Positions 18,237-27,247 of a DNA stretch of 64,000 nt are shown in pieces. How positions within the stretch are numbered: position 1 is the stretch's first letter; each line of letters starts with the position of its first letter. Source of the stretch: Phaeobacter italicus (GTDB lineage Bacteria > Pseudomonadota > Alphaproteobacteria > Rhodobacterales > Rhodobacteraceae); contig NZ_CVRM01000011.1 in assembly GCF_001258055.1 (NCBI RefSeq), positions 248,001 through 312,000 of the forward strand, given 5' to 3'. The notes below the pieces were generated by a model. It saw only the letters and a program-made list of their open reading frames with translations, did not search any database and was not told where the DNA came from. Position numbers and translations under genes: made by a program.

Positions 18237-18944
18237 TCAGAACTTGCCTTCGATTTCCCACTTGTCCAGCAGCGCGTTCAGCGAACCGTCTGCTTTCATG
18301 GTGTCGATCGCTGCGTCGAACTTGGCGCGCAGTTCGTCGTCGGACTGGCGGAACGCCATGCCGATGCCGTCGCCCAGGAACACGTCTTCTGCGATGAACT
18401 GCAGTTCGGTTTCTTCAACGATCGGGGTCAGGAAGTCCTTGTCGGCCATCACGGCGTCGACTTCGCCCGCGGTCACGGCTGCGATGGTTTCATCCGGAGT
18501 CGGGAATTCAACCAGGGTCGCACCGGTGGAGGCCACGTGGGAGGACTGGATGGTGGAGGCCTGAGCGGACACCACAGCGGAGTTCACGTCAACATCGGAC
18601 AGAGCCGCGTAGGCGGAGGGCGACGGACGGGTGTAGCCCTGGGTGAAGCTGACGACTTCCTTGCGCTCTTCGGTGATCGACATGCCTGCGATGATGGTGT
18701 CGTAGTTGCCGGACAGCAGGTTGGGGATGATGGAATCCCAGTCGTTGGTGACCCATTCACAGTCCAGCTCGGCGCGCTTGCACAGCTCGTCGCCCAGCTC
18801 GCGCTCAAAACCGTCCACTTCGCCTGCATCGTTGAGGAAGTTGTACGGAGGGTAGGCGCCTTCGGTGCCGAGACGGACGGTGTCTGCCATTGCAACGCCG
18901 GCGGTCAGAGCCAGGGCAGCGGTGCCGAGGAAAAGAGATTTCAT
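18237..18944 (-). CDS. ABC transporter periplasmic amino-acid-binding protein
   Basis: A 235-residue solute-binding protein. The first 20 residues form a Sec signal peptide ending AMA before DTVRLGTEG. The ligand-binding family signature is GAYPPYNFLNDAGEVDGFERELGDEL. Two cysteines (ELCKRAELDCEW) are placed like the disulfide of HisJ/ArgT. GMSITEERKEVVSFTQGY is the second conserved block. It is somewhat shorter than typical HisJ (about 260). It is the second gene of the ATPase-SBP-permease-permease operon. Ligand specificity is not assignable. Confidence 0.9.
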   Translation of the reverse strand: MKSLFLGTAALALTAGVAMADTVRLGTEGAYPPYNFLNDAGEVDGFERELGDELCKRAELDCEWVTNDWDSIIPNLLSGNYDTIIAGMSITEERKEVVSFTQGYTRPSPSAYAALSDVDVNSAVVSAQASTIQSSHVASTGATLVEFPTPDETIAAVTAGEVDAVMADKDFLTPIVEETELQFIAEDVFLGDGIGMAFRQSDDELRAKFDAAIDTMKADGSLNALLDKWEIEGKF

Positions 18945-18980
18945 GTGATAACTCCCGTTTAGGTTGGTTTTTGGTTTTGG

Positions 18981-19760
18981 TTATTTGCCATGATGCGTCG
19001 AGGCAAGGAAGCCGCGAAGACGTTCGGATTGTGTGTTTCCGAACACCTCTTCTGGCGGGCCTTGTTCCTCGATCAGACCTTTGTGCAGGAAAACGATATG
19101 GCTGGACACATCTGCGGCCATGTTCATGTCGTGGGTCACGATGATCATGGTGCGCCCTTCGGCAGCCAGATCCTTGATGACGCGGACCACTTCCTGCTCC
19201 AGCTCAGGGTCGAGCGCGGATGTCGGTTCGTCAAACAGCAGTGCCTCGGGCTCCATGCAGAGCGCCCGTGCGATGGCCGCGCGCTGTTGCTGACCGCCAG
19301 AGAGCTGCGCGGGATAAGCATCGCATTTGTCACCGATGCCAACCTTGTCGAGATATTTGCGCGCAGAGGCTTCCACCTCGTCGCGGTCGCGGCCCAACAC
19401 GGTCAGCGGGGCCTCCATCACGTTTTCGAGGATGGTCATATGGGCCCAGAGATTGAACTGCTGGAACACCATCGACAGGTTGGTGCGGATGCGCAGCACC
19501 TGTTTGGGGTCAGAGGGGCGTCGGTTCAGGCCGCTGCCGACCCAGCTGATCGGTTCGCCCTTGAACAGGATGTCGCCCTGCTGGCTGTCTTCGAGCAGGT
19601 TGCAGCACCGCAGGAGCGTCGACTTGCCTGAGCCGGAAGAGCCGATCAGAGACACCACATCGCCGCGACGGGCGGTGATGTCGACGCCCTTGATGACTTC
19701 CAGCTCGCCATAAGACTTGTGCAGGCCGCGGATTTCCAGAACTGGGCTCGTGTCGGTCAA
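18981..19760 (-). CDS. Polar amino-acid ABC transporter ATPase, HisP-like, TTG start
   Basis: A 259-residue ATP-binding subunit that drives transport. Walker A GSSGSGKST is at about 40-48, the Q-loop in MVFQQFNLW, the ABC signature LSGGQQQR at about 153-160, Walker B LLFDEPTSALD at about 174-184, and the switch His in IIVTHDMN. The frame extends upstream to 19976, but that extension encodes no conserved residues. The TTG at 19760 has CGAGAGAC upstream and gives the family length. It is the first gene of the operon. Confidence 0.9.
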   Translation of the reverse strand: MTDTSPVLEIRGLHKSYGELEVIKGVDITARRGDVVSLIGSSGSGKSTLLRCCNLLEDSQQGDILFKGEPISWVGSGLNRRPSDPKQVLRIRTNLSMVFQQFNLWAHMTILENVMEAPLTVLGRDRDEVEASARKYLDKVGIGDKCDAYPAQLSGGQQQRAAIARALCMEPEALLFDEPTSALDPELEQEVVRVIKDLAAEGRTMIIVTHDMNMAADVSSHIVFLHKGLIEEQGPPEEVFGNTQSERLRGFLASTHHGK

Positions 19761-19789
19761 GGTGTCTCTCGTACAATTGTCGTTGAATT

Positions 19790-19804
19790 GGTCCTTATTG
19801 GACC
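19790..19804. promoter_or_regulatory. Candidate operator GGTCC-N5-GGACC upstream of the ABC operon
   Basis: GGTCC at 19790-19794 and GGACC at 19800-19804 form an inverted repeat 30-44 bases before the ATPase start. The flanks nearly extend it to TTGGTCC/GGACCGA. The form resembles GntR-type half-sites; the regulator is unknown. Confidence 0.35.
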
Positions 19805-20009
19805 GAAAAAAAGAATGGATGCAACGTGCAAACCGATTGGTGCGGGACGTAATTCGGCATTTTGACAGGTGAACTGGTCGAATTGTTCGGATTTTGATGC
19901 CTTGCTCGTCACTCCGCAAAGGGGCAGAGGCAGGGGGTATGGCCCTGCGCGTCAGCAGTGCGGGGGAAAACGGCAAGCGGGGTTCGCGCAGCAGTGGCGC
20001 GATTTCGCG

Positions 20010-20789
20010 TTACCGGGCGGCGGACTGGCGGATGGTCTGTTCTGTCAGCACGGGACCAAGAGGGGTGGAAACCGCCAGATACTCTGCTGCGGGAATGTCG
20101 CAGACGCCGCGCAGATGCAGCGTTTTGCGATGGTCATCCGCGAGCTGGTCGACGGCGCGGTAGAGCGCTGCGCGCAGCGGGGCGGGGTCGCGGTGGCGCG
20201 CTGTAATCAGCGGCAGGCCCGGGGTTGCCCTGGTTCGGTCGATCACAACCAGATCCCCGGCAAAGTCGTCATATTCCCGCATCAGCGCCCAGCTCATGGC
20301 ATCGAGCGCGGCAAAATCGGCGCGCCCCTCTGCCACGGAACGGGCAGAGGCGACATGGGCCCCCGTCGCGATCAGCTCTCCCGGCAGGATACCAAGGTCG
20401 CGCATATGGTGCATGGGCGCGGCCCAACCTGACTGTGACAGCGCCTCGTTATAGGCAAATCGCGCACCGGCCAGCTGTGACAGGGATGGGGTGCCCTTGT
20501 CGCGATGGGTGACGATGACGCTGTTGTAATGCCCGGGCGGTGCTTCGGCTATGCCGTGATCCAGGGTCGCAACCAGGGTCACCTGATCGTACAGGCGAGT
20601 GCGAAACGGCATGCCGCAGGTCTGGCCAAGCAGCAGATGGGGGGAGGTCCAGACCTCCCACAGATCCTTGCCCCGTGTCAGCGTCTCAGGCGCCTCGCTG
20701 TCGTTCAGCTCTGCCCGGATGGCCTGCCACAATGCATCAAGCGCCGCGGTGGTTTCGGGGCGCTCGTACATCGTGAGGCTTGCGATCAT
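20010..20789 (-). CDS. PhnD/SsuA-like substrate-binding domain protein without signal peptide
   Basis: A 259-residue protein of the phosphonate-binding (PhnD, PF12974-like) type II periplasmic-binding fold. The body contains CGMPFRTRLYDQVTLVATL, YNSVIVTHRDKG, GARFAYNEALSQSGW, AHVASARSVAEGRADFAALDAMSW and PLITARH, a regular order for this fold. It starts directly with MIASLTMYERPET, a strand of the domain, so no export signal is present. No ABC permease or ATPase adjoins it. Its start overlaps the stop of a TerB-like gene (ATGA). A cytoplasmic ligand-sensing role is a guess from these facts. Confidence 0.75.
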   Translation of the reverse strand: MIASLTMYERPETTAALDALWQAIRAELNDSEAPETLTRGKDLWEVWTSPHLLLGQTCGMPFRTRLYDQVTLVATLDHGIAEAPPGHYNSVIVTHRDKGTPSLSQLAGARFAYNEALSQSGWAAPMHHMRDLGILPGELIATGAHVASARSVAEGRADFAALDAMSWALMREYDDFAGDLVVIDRTRATPGLPLITARHRDPAPLRAALYRAVDQLADDHRKTLHLRGVCDIPAAEYLAVSTPLGPVLTEQTIRQSAAR

Positions 20790-21226
20790 AGGGCTTTCTC
20801 GGCGCGCTGGCGGGCGCGGGCGCTGTCAACGTCGCTGACGCCCAGCAGGTTGGTCGACAGTCGCAGCAGCGCGTCTTCGGCGGCGTCGCGCTCACCATCG
20901 GCCAGAACCACCTGCCAGAGCGCCTCAACAACGCCCATGCGGTTTTCGTAAGGAACGGCATCCTTGATCGCGCGGGTAAAGCGGACCGTGTCGGGGGCCT
21001 CTGCCTCCAGTGCTTCGGCCTGTTCACGCAACAGGATGGCCCCGCCCACATCCAGACCGTAGCGGGTGCGCAGAATGCGGTCGATGCGGTCTCGTTCCAC
21101 ATCAGAGTAATTGTGATCAGAGCGGCCTACCCGGACCAACAGCGCGCTGAGCGCGAGGCGGGCATCCTGATCGTCCAGCGGAGCAGGGGCCGGGGCCAGC
21201 AACTTGCCCAGGAGTTCCTTGATCAT
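20786..21226 (-). CDS. TerB-family protein (second of a tandem pair)
   Basis: A 146-residue all-helical TerB-like protein. The two repeated blocks are ALSALLVRVGRSDHNYSDVERDRIDRIL and VEALWQVVLADGERDAAEDALL, each with acidic residues that bind metal in the TerB fold. TerB proteins are associated with tellurite resistance and stress but lack a defined biochemical role. Both ends overlap neighbouring genes by ATGA, so it is tightly coupled. It is a paralogue of the gene just upstream. Confidence 0.8.
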   Translation of the reverse strand: MIKELLGKLLAPAPAPLDDQDARLALSALLVRVGRSDHNYSDVERDRIDRILRTRYGLDVGGAILLREQAEALEAEAPDTVRFTRAIKDAVPYENRMGVVEALWQVVLADGERDAAEDALLRLSTNLLGVSDVDSARARQRAEKAL

Positions 21227-21735
21227 GATTGCGGCTCCTGTGGGGTGGTGTCGTCCGTGGCGATGGCTGAGGCAGCGGCGGTGTCCGGCACGGCCAGCAG
21301 CTTGTCTTGTGCGCGTTTTCGGGCTTTGTCGCTGTCGTTGCGCGACAGCCCCATGGCCTTGCGGGCATCTTCGACGATGCGGATTTCGCCGGGGTGTTCG
21401 CGTTCGTCTGCCAGAACCACCTCCCACAGGGCATCCAGCGCGGCCAGACGTTCCTCCAGCCCAGTGGTCTCGCGGATCAGCTTGCCAAAGGTGTCGGTTT
21501 CGGGCGCGGCGGCGTGCAGTTTCTCACAGGCCGCGCGGACCTTGGCGGCCTCGATGGCGTTATGCTGGTACAGTCGGGCCAGAATGCGGTCGATCAGGCT
21601 GATCTCTTCCAGCTGATAATCGCGATCCGACTGTGCGACACGCACCAACAGCGCACCAAGCGCCAGTTCCGCATCAGGATCGGGCGTCGCCGGGGTTTGC
21701 GGTGGTCGAAAGACCTGAAAGAGTTTCTTCAGCAT
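21223..21735 (-). CDS. TerB-family protein (first of a tandem pair)
   Basis: A 170-residue TerB-like helical protein. ALGALLVRVAQSDRDYQLEEISLIDRIL and LDALWEVVLADEREHPGEIRIVED correspond block for block to the next gene, showing a local duplication. The C-terminus is a low-complexity Ala/Thr/Gln tail. It is the first gene of the TerB-TerB-PhnD-like operon. Confidence 0.8.
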   Translation of the reverse strand: MLKKLFQVFRPPQTPATPDPDAELALGALLVRVAQSDRDYQLEEISLIDRILARLYQHNAIEAAKVRAACEKLHAAAPETDTFGKLIRETTGLEERLAALDALWEVVLADEREHPGEIRIVEDARKAMGLSRNDSDKARKRAQDKLLAVPDTAAASAIATDDTTPQEPQS

Positions 21736-21777
21736 GGCAACAGTCTATCCCTGAACAGCCCCTATACCAAGTGGCCC

Positions 21778-22071
21778 TTAGCCACCGTAGCCTTCGACGA
21801 TTTCCATATCCCCCGTCGATACAGGATCTCGGAGTGCCTTGGCCTGCTGATAGGACACCGAGTCGTAACAGGCTTTGGCGGTGGCGAAATCCTTGAACTC
21901 GATGACGACGGTGCGGGCGCGGGTCTGACCTTCGCGCACCTCCTTGGGGCCGCCGCGGACCAGAAAGCGGGCGCCGAACTCTGCAAAAGGGGCTGCATTG
22001 GCGGCGATGTAGTCCTTGTAGCGCTCCATATCGTCCACATCGACATGAGCGACCCAGTAACCTTTGGGCAT
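21778..22071 (-). CDS. DUF1330 domain-containing protein
   Basis: A 97-residue ferredoxin-like (dimeric alpha/beta barrel) protein. It starts MPKGYWVAHVDV and carries RYKDYIAANAAPFAEFGARFLVRGG and TVVIEFKDFATAKACYDS, the DUF1330 signature. Members are small cytoplasmic proteins without established activity. ATG 22071 is chosen because homologues start at MPKGYW; the frame continues upstream without conserved residues. Confidence 0.88.
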   Translation of the reverse strand: MPKGYWVAHVDVDDMERYKDYIAANAAPFAEFGARFLVRGGPKEVREGQTRARTVVIEFKDFATAKACYDSVSYQQAKALRDPVSTGDMEIVEGYGG

Positions 22072-22377
22072 GGTGGTTCCCCTTGCGCGTCTGAAAGGCG
22101 TGATTTGCGACAGGCTGATACAGAATGCGATCAAAGGCAATGACTGCATTTCGGGGATTTTCCCCTTATGCCGCAGATTTCATGGAGAAATTGCCGCATC
22201 TTGGCGGATTTGTGCAGGCTGCGCACAAAGCTGCCGGTCAGGGCTGATGCCCAACCCACCCCCTGGGGAGCAGGCCTGTGGGGTAGCGGTATCAATGAAG
22301 GGGGAGGGGTTATCCGTCCCCCGTCAAGAAAAGCAGCGACCGTTGAAGGCCGCTGGGGTCTTTGAGGTGATGGGCGA
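22072..22377. other. Intergenic region
   Basis: About 305 bases between the YHS gene stop and the DUF1330 start. It holds the DUF1330 promoter region. No gene, RNA or repeat is recognised. Confidence 0.4.
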
Positions 22378-22809
22378 TCAGAAGGGTTCGATGCGGACCC
22401 AGTTGGCCTCGCCATCGGCGATGTGTTTGGCAACATCTGCACGCCATTTGTCCCGCGCGCCTTCATGCACGAAGGTATAGAGCTTGCCGTCGACCATTTC
22501 GGTGACGTTCGGATCGCCCGGACGCTTGTAGCCCTGCGACGCGGCCCATGCGCAATAGGCGTCGAATTGGGGTGCGTAGGCCGCTGGATCCGCCTTGAAG
22601 GTGTCGCGATTTTCCTCGGAGCTGAAGGTCCAGAGGGCGCCATCCCACAGGTGGAAGAATTTTGCCTTGCCATGTTCCGGCGCGCCCTGGGAATAGGTCA
22701 CGGGATCATAACCGCCAAATGCTGTTCCAAGGGTGTTTCCGGCAAATGCGGGCGCGCTGAATGCTGTTACTGCGGCGGCGGTCATCGCGGCAAAATAGGT
22801 CTTCTTCAT
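22378..22809 (-). CDS. Exported YHS domain-containing protein
   Basis: A 143-residue protein with a clear Sec signal peptide (MKKTYFAAMTAAAVTAFSAPAFA, cleavage near 23). The mature part shows the YHS pattern GGYDPVTYSQGAPEHGKAKF followed by WTFSSEENRDTFKADPAAYAPQFDAYCAW. YHS domains are small modules linked with metal-containing proteins; in this exported form a periplasmic metal or redox role is likely but unproven. It is transcribed alone. Confidence 0.85.
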   Translation of the reverse strand: MKKTYFAAMTAAAVTAFSAPAFAGNTLGTAFGGYDPVTYSQGAPEHGKAKFFHLWDGALWTFSSEENRDTFKADPAAYAPQFDAYCAWAASQGYKRPGDPNVTEMVDGKLYTFVHEGARDKWRADVAKHIADGEANWVRIEPF

Positions 22810-23121
22810 TGGGGTGGATCCTCCATCAGTTTCCCGACCTGCCAGGGTTGTTCCGGCAGGAATGACCTCAAGTTAGCGAAGGTTCGCACAGACTGAAGTA
22901 ACGTTATCTCACCGTAATTTCAGGAGATTTTCCTAGGCGCAAAGACCGCCTGCGTTTCGCCTGTGTACAAGCAGGATTGGCACCACGGCGCCGTGATGTG
23001 GGGGATTTCAGGGATGGGAAATCAGGTGCCGGATGTCGCGGGATTGGGCCAATTGGCTGCGAAGCATCCGAAAGTGGTGACAGGGCCGGATCATCGCCGG
23101 CCCTGTCAAATCACGCATGTG
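22810..23121. other. Intergenic region with a strong hairpin
   Basis: About 310 bases with the YHS promoter. TGACAGGGCCGG at 23078-23089 pairs perfectly with CCGGCCCTGTCA at 23097-23108, 14 bases beyond the valS stop. There is no T-run, so it may be a valS mRNA 3' end structure or weak terminator. Confidence 0.55.
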
Positions 23122-26100
23122 TCAGCCGATTTCGGCAAGGCGGGCCAGCGCCTCTTTGATCTTGGCTTCTTCTTCCTCGCGCAGGGCAAGGTTTTCACGG
23201 GCTTCCGCCACGACCTCTTCGGGGGCGGAGGCCGCGAATTTCGGGTTGTTCAGCCGCCCGCGCAGGCCACCCAGCTCCTTGGCGAGCTTGCCGAGGGTTT
23301 TCTCAAGCCGTGCCTTTTCCGCTTCGACGTCGATCACGTCCGCCAGCGGCAGGCCGAAGGAGGCACCGGGGGCCGCAACGCTTGCGCAGCCTTTGGGGAA
23401 GCTCTCGACCTGCTCCAGCGTGGTGATCCGCGCAAGTTTCTGGATCATCGCCTCGTTCTTTTCCCAGGCGGTGCGCGCCTGATCTGAGAATTCGGTCACC
23501 ACCATCGGGATCTTGGCACCGGCCGGCACATGCATCTGTGCGCGGGTGGAGCGGATGTTCTCGATCGCGGTGATCACCCAGTTCATTTCGGCGTCGGCAT
23601 CGGCGTTGACCAGTTCGGTGCCGTAGGTCGGCCACTCGGCATGGGCCAGCATGGTGTCGCGCTTGGCGGTATTGCCCCACAGCTCTTCGGTGATGAACGG
23701 CATGATCGGATGCAGAAGGATCATGCACTGATCCAGCACCCAACCCAGCGTCTGGCGGGTCTCGGCGATCACTGCCTCATCATCAGAGTTGAACAGCGGT
23801 TTGCTGAGTTCGATATACCAGTCGCAGACCTTGCCCCAGACAAAGGCATAGAGACCGAGGGCCGCATCGTTGAAGCGGTAGGCGTCCAGGGCGGCGTCCA
23901 CTTCGACCCGGACCTTGGCGGTTTCGCCGATGATCCACTGGTTCACGGCAGCCTTGGCATCGGGGATGTCATAGGCCGGGGTGTCGGCGTCATAGACGTT
24001 GTTGAAATGGGCAAAGTTCACCGCATTCCACAGTTTGGTGCCAAAGTTGCGGTAGCCTGCGATCCGCTGCATGTCGAGCTTCAGCACGCCACCAAGGCTG
24101 GCCATCGCCGCATTGGTAAAGCGCAGCGCGTCGGCGCCGTATTCATCGATGATATCCAGCGGATCGACGACGTTGCCGGTGGATTTCGACATCTTCTTGC
24201 CCTTGGCGTCGCGGACGAGGCCATGCAGGTAAACCGTGTCAAACGGGATGCGCTGTTCAACCGGCAGATCCTGATCCAGAACCGCCAGCTGCATCATCAT
24301 CATCCGGGCAACCCAGAAGAACAGAATGTCCTGACCGGTGACGAGGGTCGAGGTCGGGAAGTATTTCTGCATCTCGGCGGTGTCTTCCGGCCAGCCGAGG
24401 GTGCCGATGGGCCAGAGGCCGGAGGAGAACCAGGTGTCCAGCACGTCGGGGTCGCGGGTTATTGTAATTTCACAGATCTTCCCTGTTCCGTCAAAGCTGA
24501 CGGAAGTTCCAGATGAAGCTGGATTGCGTCCTTTCTCGGTCTGCATTGCGGAGATGGCATCTTCAGCGACGTCCTGAACGTGTACGCTGATTTCGTATCC
24601 AAGTACTTGGTCGTAGTACTCTTTTGCTTTTTGTTGTGCTTCTTCGGCGCTAGATGCACAGAACTGTAGCTCGTTCGGATGTCGGGCACGACCGTCTTCG
24701 ATGGTTGGCCCGAACCACACCGGGATCTGATGGCCCCACCACAGCTGGCGCGAGATGCACCAGGGCTCGATGTTTTCCAGCCAGTGGTAATAGGTCTTCT
24801 CGCCGCTTTCCGGCAGGATCTTGACGGTGCCGTCTTTCACGGCGTCCAGCGCCGGGCCAACGATTTTGGCGGCGTCCACGAACCACTGGTCGGTCAGCAT
24901 CGGCTCGATCACCACTTTGGAGCGGTCGCCAAAGGGCTGCATGATCGGCTTGTTTTCGACGTAGGGCACGGTCTCGGTGACCTCGCTCTCGTTGCCGTCT
25001 TCATCCTTTACCTTGGTGGTAACGGTGGTCATCACGGCAAGACCTTCGGCGGTGATCTGATCGACCACCAATTTGCGCGCCTCAAACCGGTCCAGGCCGC
25101 GCAGATCGTCGGGCACCAGGTTGATGGCGTCGGTCTCTGCCTCGGTCAGGGTTTTCTCGCCTTTGGCGACGGCCATCGCAATGGTCGCGGCCTCATCATA
25201 AGACGCACCATCTGCGCGCATCGCGCCTTTGGTGTCCATCAGGCGGTACATCGGAATGCCACCGCGTTTGGCGACCTGATAGTCGTTGAAATCATGCGCG
25301 CCGGTGATCTTCACGGCACCTGAACCAAAGTCCTTGTCCGGGTATTCATCGGTGATGATCGGGATCAGGCGGCGGTGTTCCTTGGGGCCGACCGGGATTT
25401 CGACCAGCTTGCCCACGATGGGGGCATAACGCTCGTCCGATGGGTGCACAGCCACCGCGCCGTCGCCCAGCATGGTTTCGGGGCGGGTGGTGGCGATGGA
25501 GATATAGTCGCGCTCTTCCTCAAGCGTGACGTTGCCGTCCTCGTCCTTCTCCACATAGGTGTAGGTCGCCCCGCCTGCGAGCGGGTATTTGAAGTGCCAC
25601 ATGTGGCCTGCGACCTCGATATTCTCTACCTCAAGGTCGGAGATCGCGGTTTCAAAATGCGGATCCCAGTTCACCAGCCGCTTGCCGCGGTAGATCAGAC
25701 CCTTGTTGTACATCTCAACAAAGACCTTGATGACGGCGTCGTGGAAATTGGGCGAGTTCTCGTGCCCGGTGCGGGTGTCGCCCTGGGCGCCTGCCATGGT
25801 GAAGGCGGTACGCTCAAAATCACAGGAGGCGCCGAGACGCTTCAGCTGTTCGATGATGGTGCCGCCGGATTTCTCTTTCCATTCCCAGATCTTCTGAAGG
25901 AACTCGGGGCGGGAGAAATCGGTGCGTTTCTTGCCGTCCTTGGCCAGTTCACGCTCTACCACCATTTGGGTTGCGATGCCTGCGTGGTCGGTGCCGGGCT
26001 GCCAGAGCGTGTCATAGCCCTGCATCCGCTTCCAGCGGATCAGGATGTCCTGCAGCGTGTTGTTGAAGGCATGACCCATGTGCAGGACGCCGGTAACGTT

Positions 26101-26235
26101 CGGCGGGGGGATCATGATGCTGTAGGTGTCGCTGCGCTTGGCGTTTGCGCCCGCGCGGAAGCAACCGGCCTCTTCCCAGGCCTTGGAGAGCCGGGTTTCG
26201 GCTTCGGCTGCGTTAAATGTCTTGTCCATCGCCAT
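23122..26235 (-). CDS. valS: Valyl-tRNA synthetase with an unusual low-GC insertion
   Basis: A 1037-residue class I aminoacyl-tRNA synthetase that charges tRNA-Val. HIGH is seen as HMGH at about 52-55, the editing domain includes [25 protein letters not shown], and KMSKS is near 680 ([10 protein letters not shown]). A C-terminal coiled coil ends the protein. Between the conserved [11 protein letters not shown] and [12 protein letters not shown] lies about 75 residues encoded by visibly AT-richer DNA (24458-24690), much longer than the usual connection. The frame stays open through it. ATG 26235 has AGGA upstream; the next ATG, 26229, is also possible. Confidence 0.96.
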   Translation of the reverse strand: MAMDKTFNAAEAETRLSKAWEEAGCFRAGANAKRSDTYSIMIPPPNVTGVLHMGHAFNNTLQDILIRWKRMQGYDTLWQPGTDHAGIATQMVVERELAKDGKKRTDFSRPEFLQKIWEWKEKSGGTIIEQLKRLGASCDFERTAFTMAGAQGDTRTGHENSPNFHDAVIKVFVEMYNKGLIYRGKRLVNWDPHFETAISDLEVENIEVAGHMWHFKYPLAGGATYTYVEKDEDGNVTLEEERDYISIATTRPETMLGDGAVAVHPSDERYAPIVGKLVEIPVGPKEHRRLIPIITDEYPDKDFGSGAVKITGAHDFNDYQVAKRGGIPMYRLMDTKGAMRADGASYDEAATIAMAVAKGEKTLTEAETDAINLVPDDLRGLDRFEARKLVVDQITAEGLAVMTTVTTKVKDEDGNESEVTETVPYVENKPIMQPFGDRSKVVIEPMLTDQWFVDAAKIVGPALDAVKDGTVKILPESGEKTYYHWLENIEPWCISRQLWWGHQIPVWFGPTIEDGRARHPNELQFCASSAEEAQQKAKEYYDQVLGYEISVHVQDVAEDAISAMQTEKGRNPASSGTSVSFDGTGKICEITITRDPDVLDTWFSSGLWPIGTLGWPEDTAEMQKYFPTSTLVTGQDILFFWVARMMMMQLAVLDQDLPVEQRIPFDTVYLHGLVRDAKGKKMSKSTGNVVDPLDIIDEYGADALRFTNAAMASLGGVLKLDMQRIAGYRNFGTKLWNAVNFAHFNNVYDADTPAYDIPDAKAAVNQWIIGETAKVRVEVDAALDAYRFNDAALGLYAFVWGKVCDWYIELSKPLFNSDDEAVIAETRQTLGWVLDQCMILLHPIMPFITEELWGNTAKRDTMLAHAEWPTYGTELVNADADAEMNWVITAIENIRSTRAQMHVPAGAKIPMVVTEFSDQARTAWEKNEAMIQKLARITTLEQVESFPKGCASVAAPGASFGLPLADVIDVEAEKARLEKTLGKLAKELGGLRGRLNNPKFAASAPEEVVAEARENLALREEEEAKIKEALARLAEIG

Positions 26236-26717
26236 CGGATTGTCCTGCCTGCGTATCATCTGATCGGCCTTTCCCATACCGAAAGGGGAGGGAAAGGGAA
26301 AGGCTCCTTAACGGATCTGCGCTGTGATCCGGACCGCGCAAGGCGAGCAGTGGGCGCGCGCAGAACCACGGGGCAATGCTGACAGATTGAAAAAAATCAA
26401 AAACGAATGGAACGAACGCGCTGCTAACCGCGTTTTAAGCATAAGTTGCCACGGTGGGTGACAGGTGGGGACTGCGCATATGGTAGTGAGTGATGCCGCG
26501 CAGCACCTTGCCGGGGGGTGTTCCAAGACCCCTTAACTGTTTGCCACTTTGGGATCGCACTGCTGCGGTGTGGCACTGAAGTGTTTGTCCGGCCTTCTCC
26601 CTCGGGCCGGTGTGCCGATGGCTTTGGTTTCAAGTCGCCCGGCTGCCCTTGATGCGGATACCGCAGGGTGGGCCGGGCGCACGATTTTCCCGACATGACA
26701 GTGCAGGTGCTCTGACC
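26236..26717. other. Intergenic region between valS and the Lrp gene
   Basis: About 480 bases upstream of valS, including its promoter. Short frames here show no domain or codon-usage support. I see no tRNA-like T-box or other structured RNA. Confidence 0.4.
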
Positions 26718-27155
26718 CTAATGCCCCTGACGGTCCAATTTTGTTGCGAGGTGGATCAGGCTTTCCGATGATCTGACGCCGCGCGCTTCTCCGATGCGGT
26801 CGATGGTTTCGTCCAGCTCGCTTGTGGTATGGGCCACAACCTGCGCCAAAAGATCAAACCGGCCTGATGTGGTGTGGACCACCTCGACCCCCGGCAGGCT
26901 GCGCAGACGGGCCAGCACCTCTGGTCCGGTGCGGGGCTCGATTGAAATCAGGACAGTGGCTTGCAATGGAGGTCGTGCATTGACCGATGTGCGCAGCGTG
27001 TAGCCGGTGATGACGCCGGTTGTTTCCAGACGTTCCAGACGGGCCTGAACGGTCGTCCGCGCCAGCCCCAACCTGCGTGCCAGATCTGCCACCGGGCGGC
27101 GGGCGTTTTCCCGCAACAGCGCGAGGAGTTGCTGATCTGTTTCGTCGTTCTGCAT
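26718..27155 (-). CDS. Lrp/AsnC-family transcriptional regulator
   Basis: A 145-residue regulator. An N-terminal winged helix (TDQQLLALLRENARRPVADLARRLGLARTTVQARLERLETTGVITGYT) is followed by a RAM ligand-binding domain with PGVEVVHTTSGRFDLLAQVVAHT. It faces the decarboxylase gene with 92 bases between starts, so it probably controls it and itself, perhaps in response to an amino acid such as ornithine or lysine. That ligand is an inference from the neighbour. Confidence 0.9.
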   Translation of the reverse strand: MQNDETDQQLLALLRENARRPVADLARRLGLARTTVQARLERLETTGVITGYTLRTSVNARPPLQATVLISIEPRTGPEVLARLRSLPGVEVVHTTSGRFDLLAQVVAHTTSELDETIDRIGEARGVRSSESLIHLATKLDRQGH

Positions 27156-27247
27156 ATTTGGCCTGCGATATGTCGTGTGTTTTCGTCACTATAGTCATTG
27201 TGCCGAGCGATATCGACGGGAAACTGGCCGAAACTGATAGAAACACG

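Noticed and set aside
19761-19976. N-terminal extension of the ABC ATPase
   Set aside because: The extension lacks conserved residues and covers the probable promoter; the TTG at 19760 gives the family length.
27156-27247. speF-type leader RNA or riboswitch before the ornithine decarboxylase gene
   Set aside because: Only 92 bases separate the divergent starts, too little for the known leader, and no conserved fold was found.
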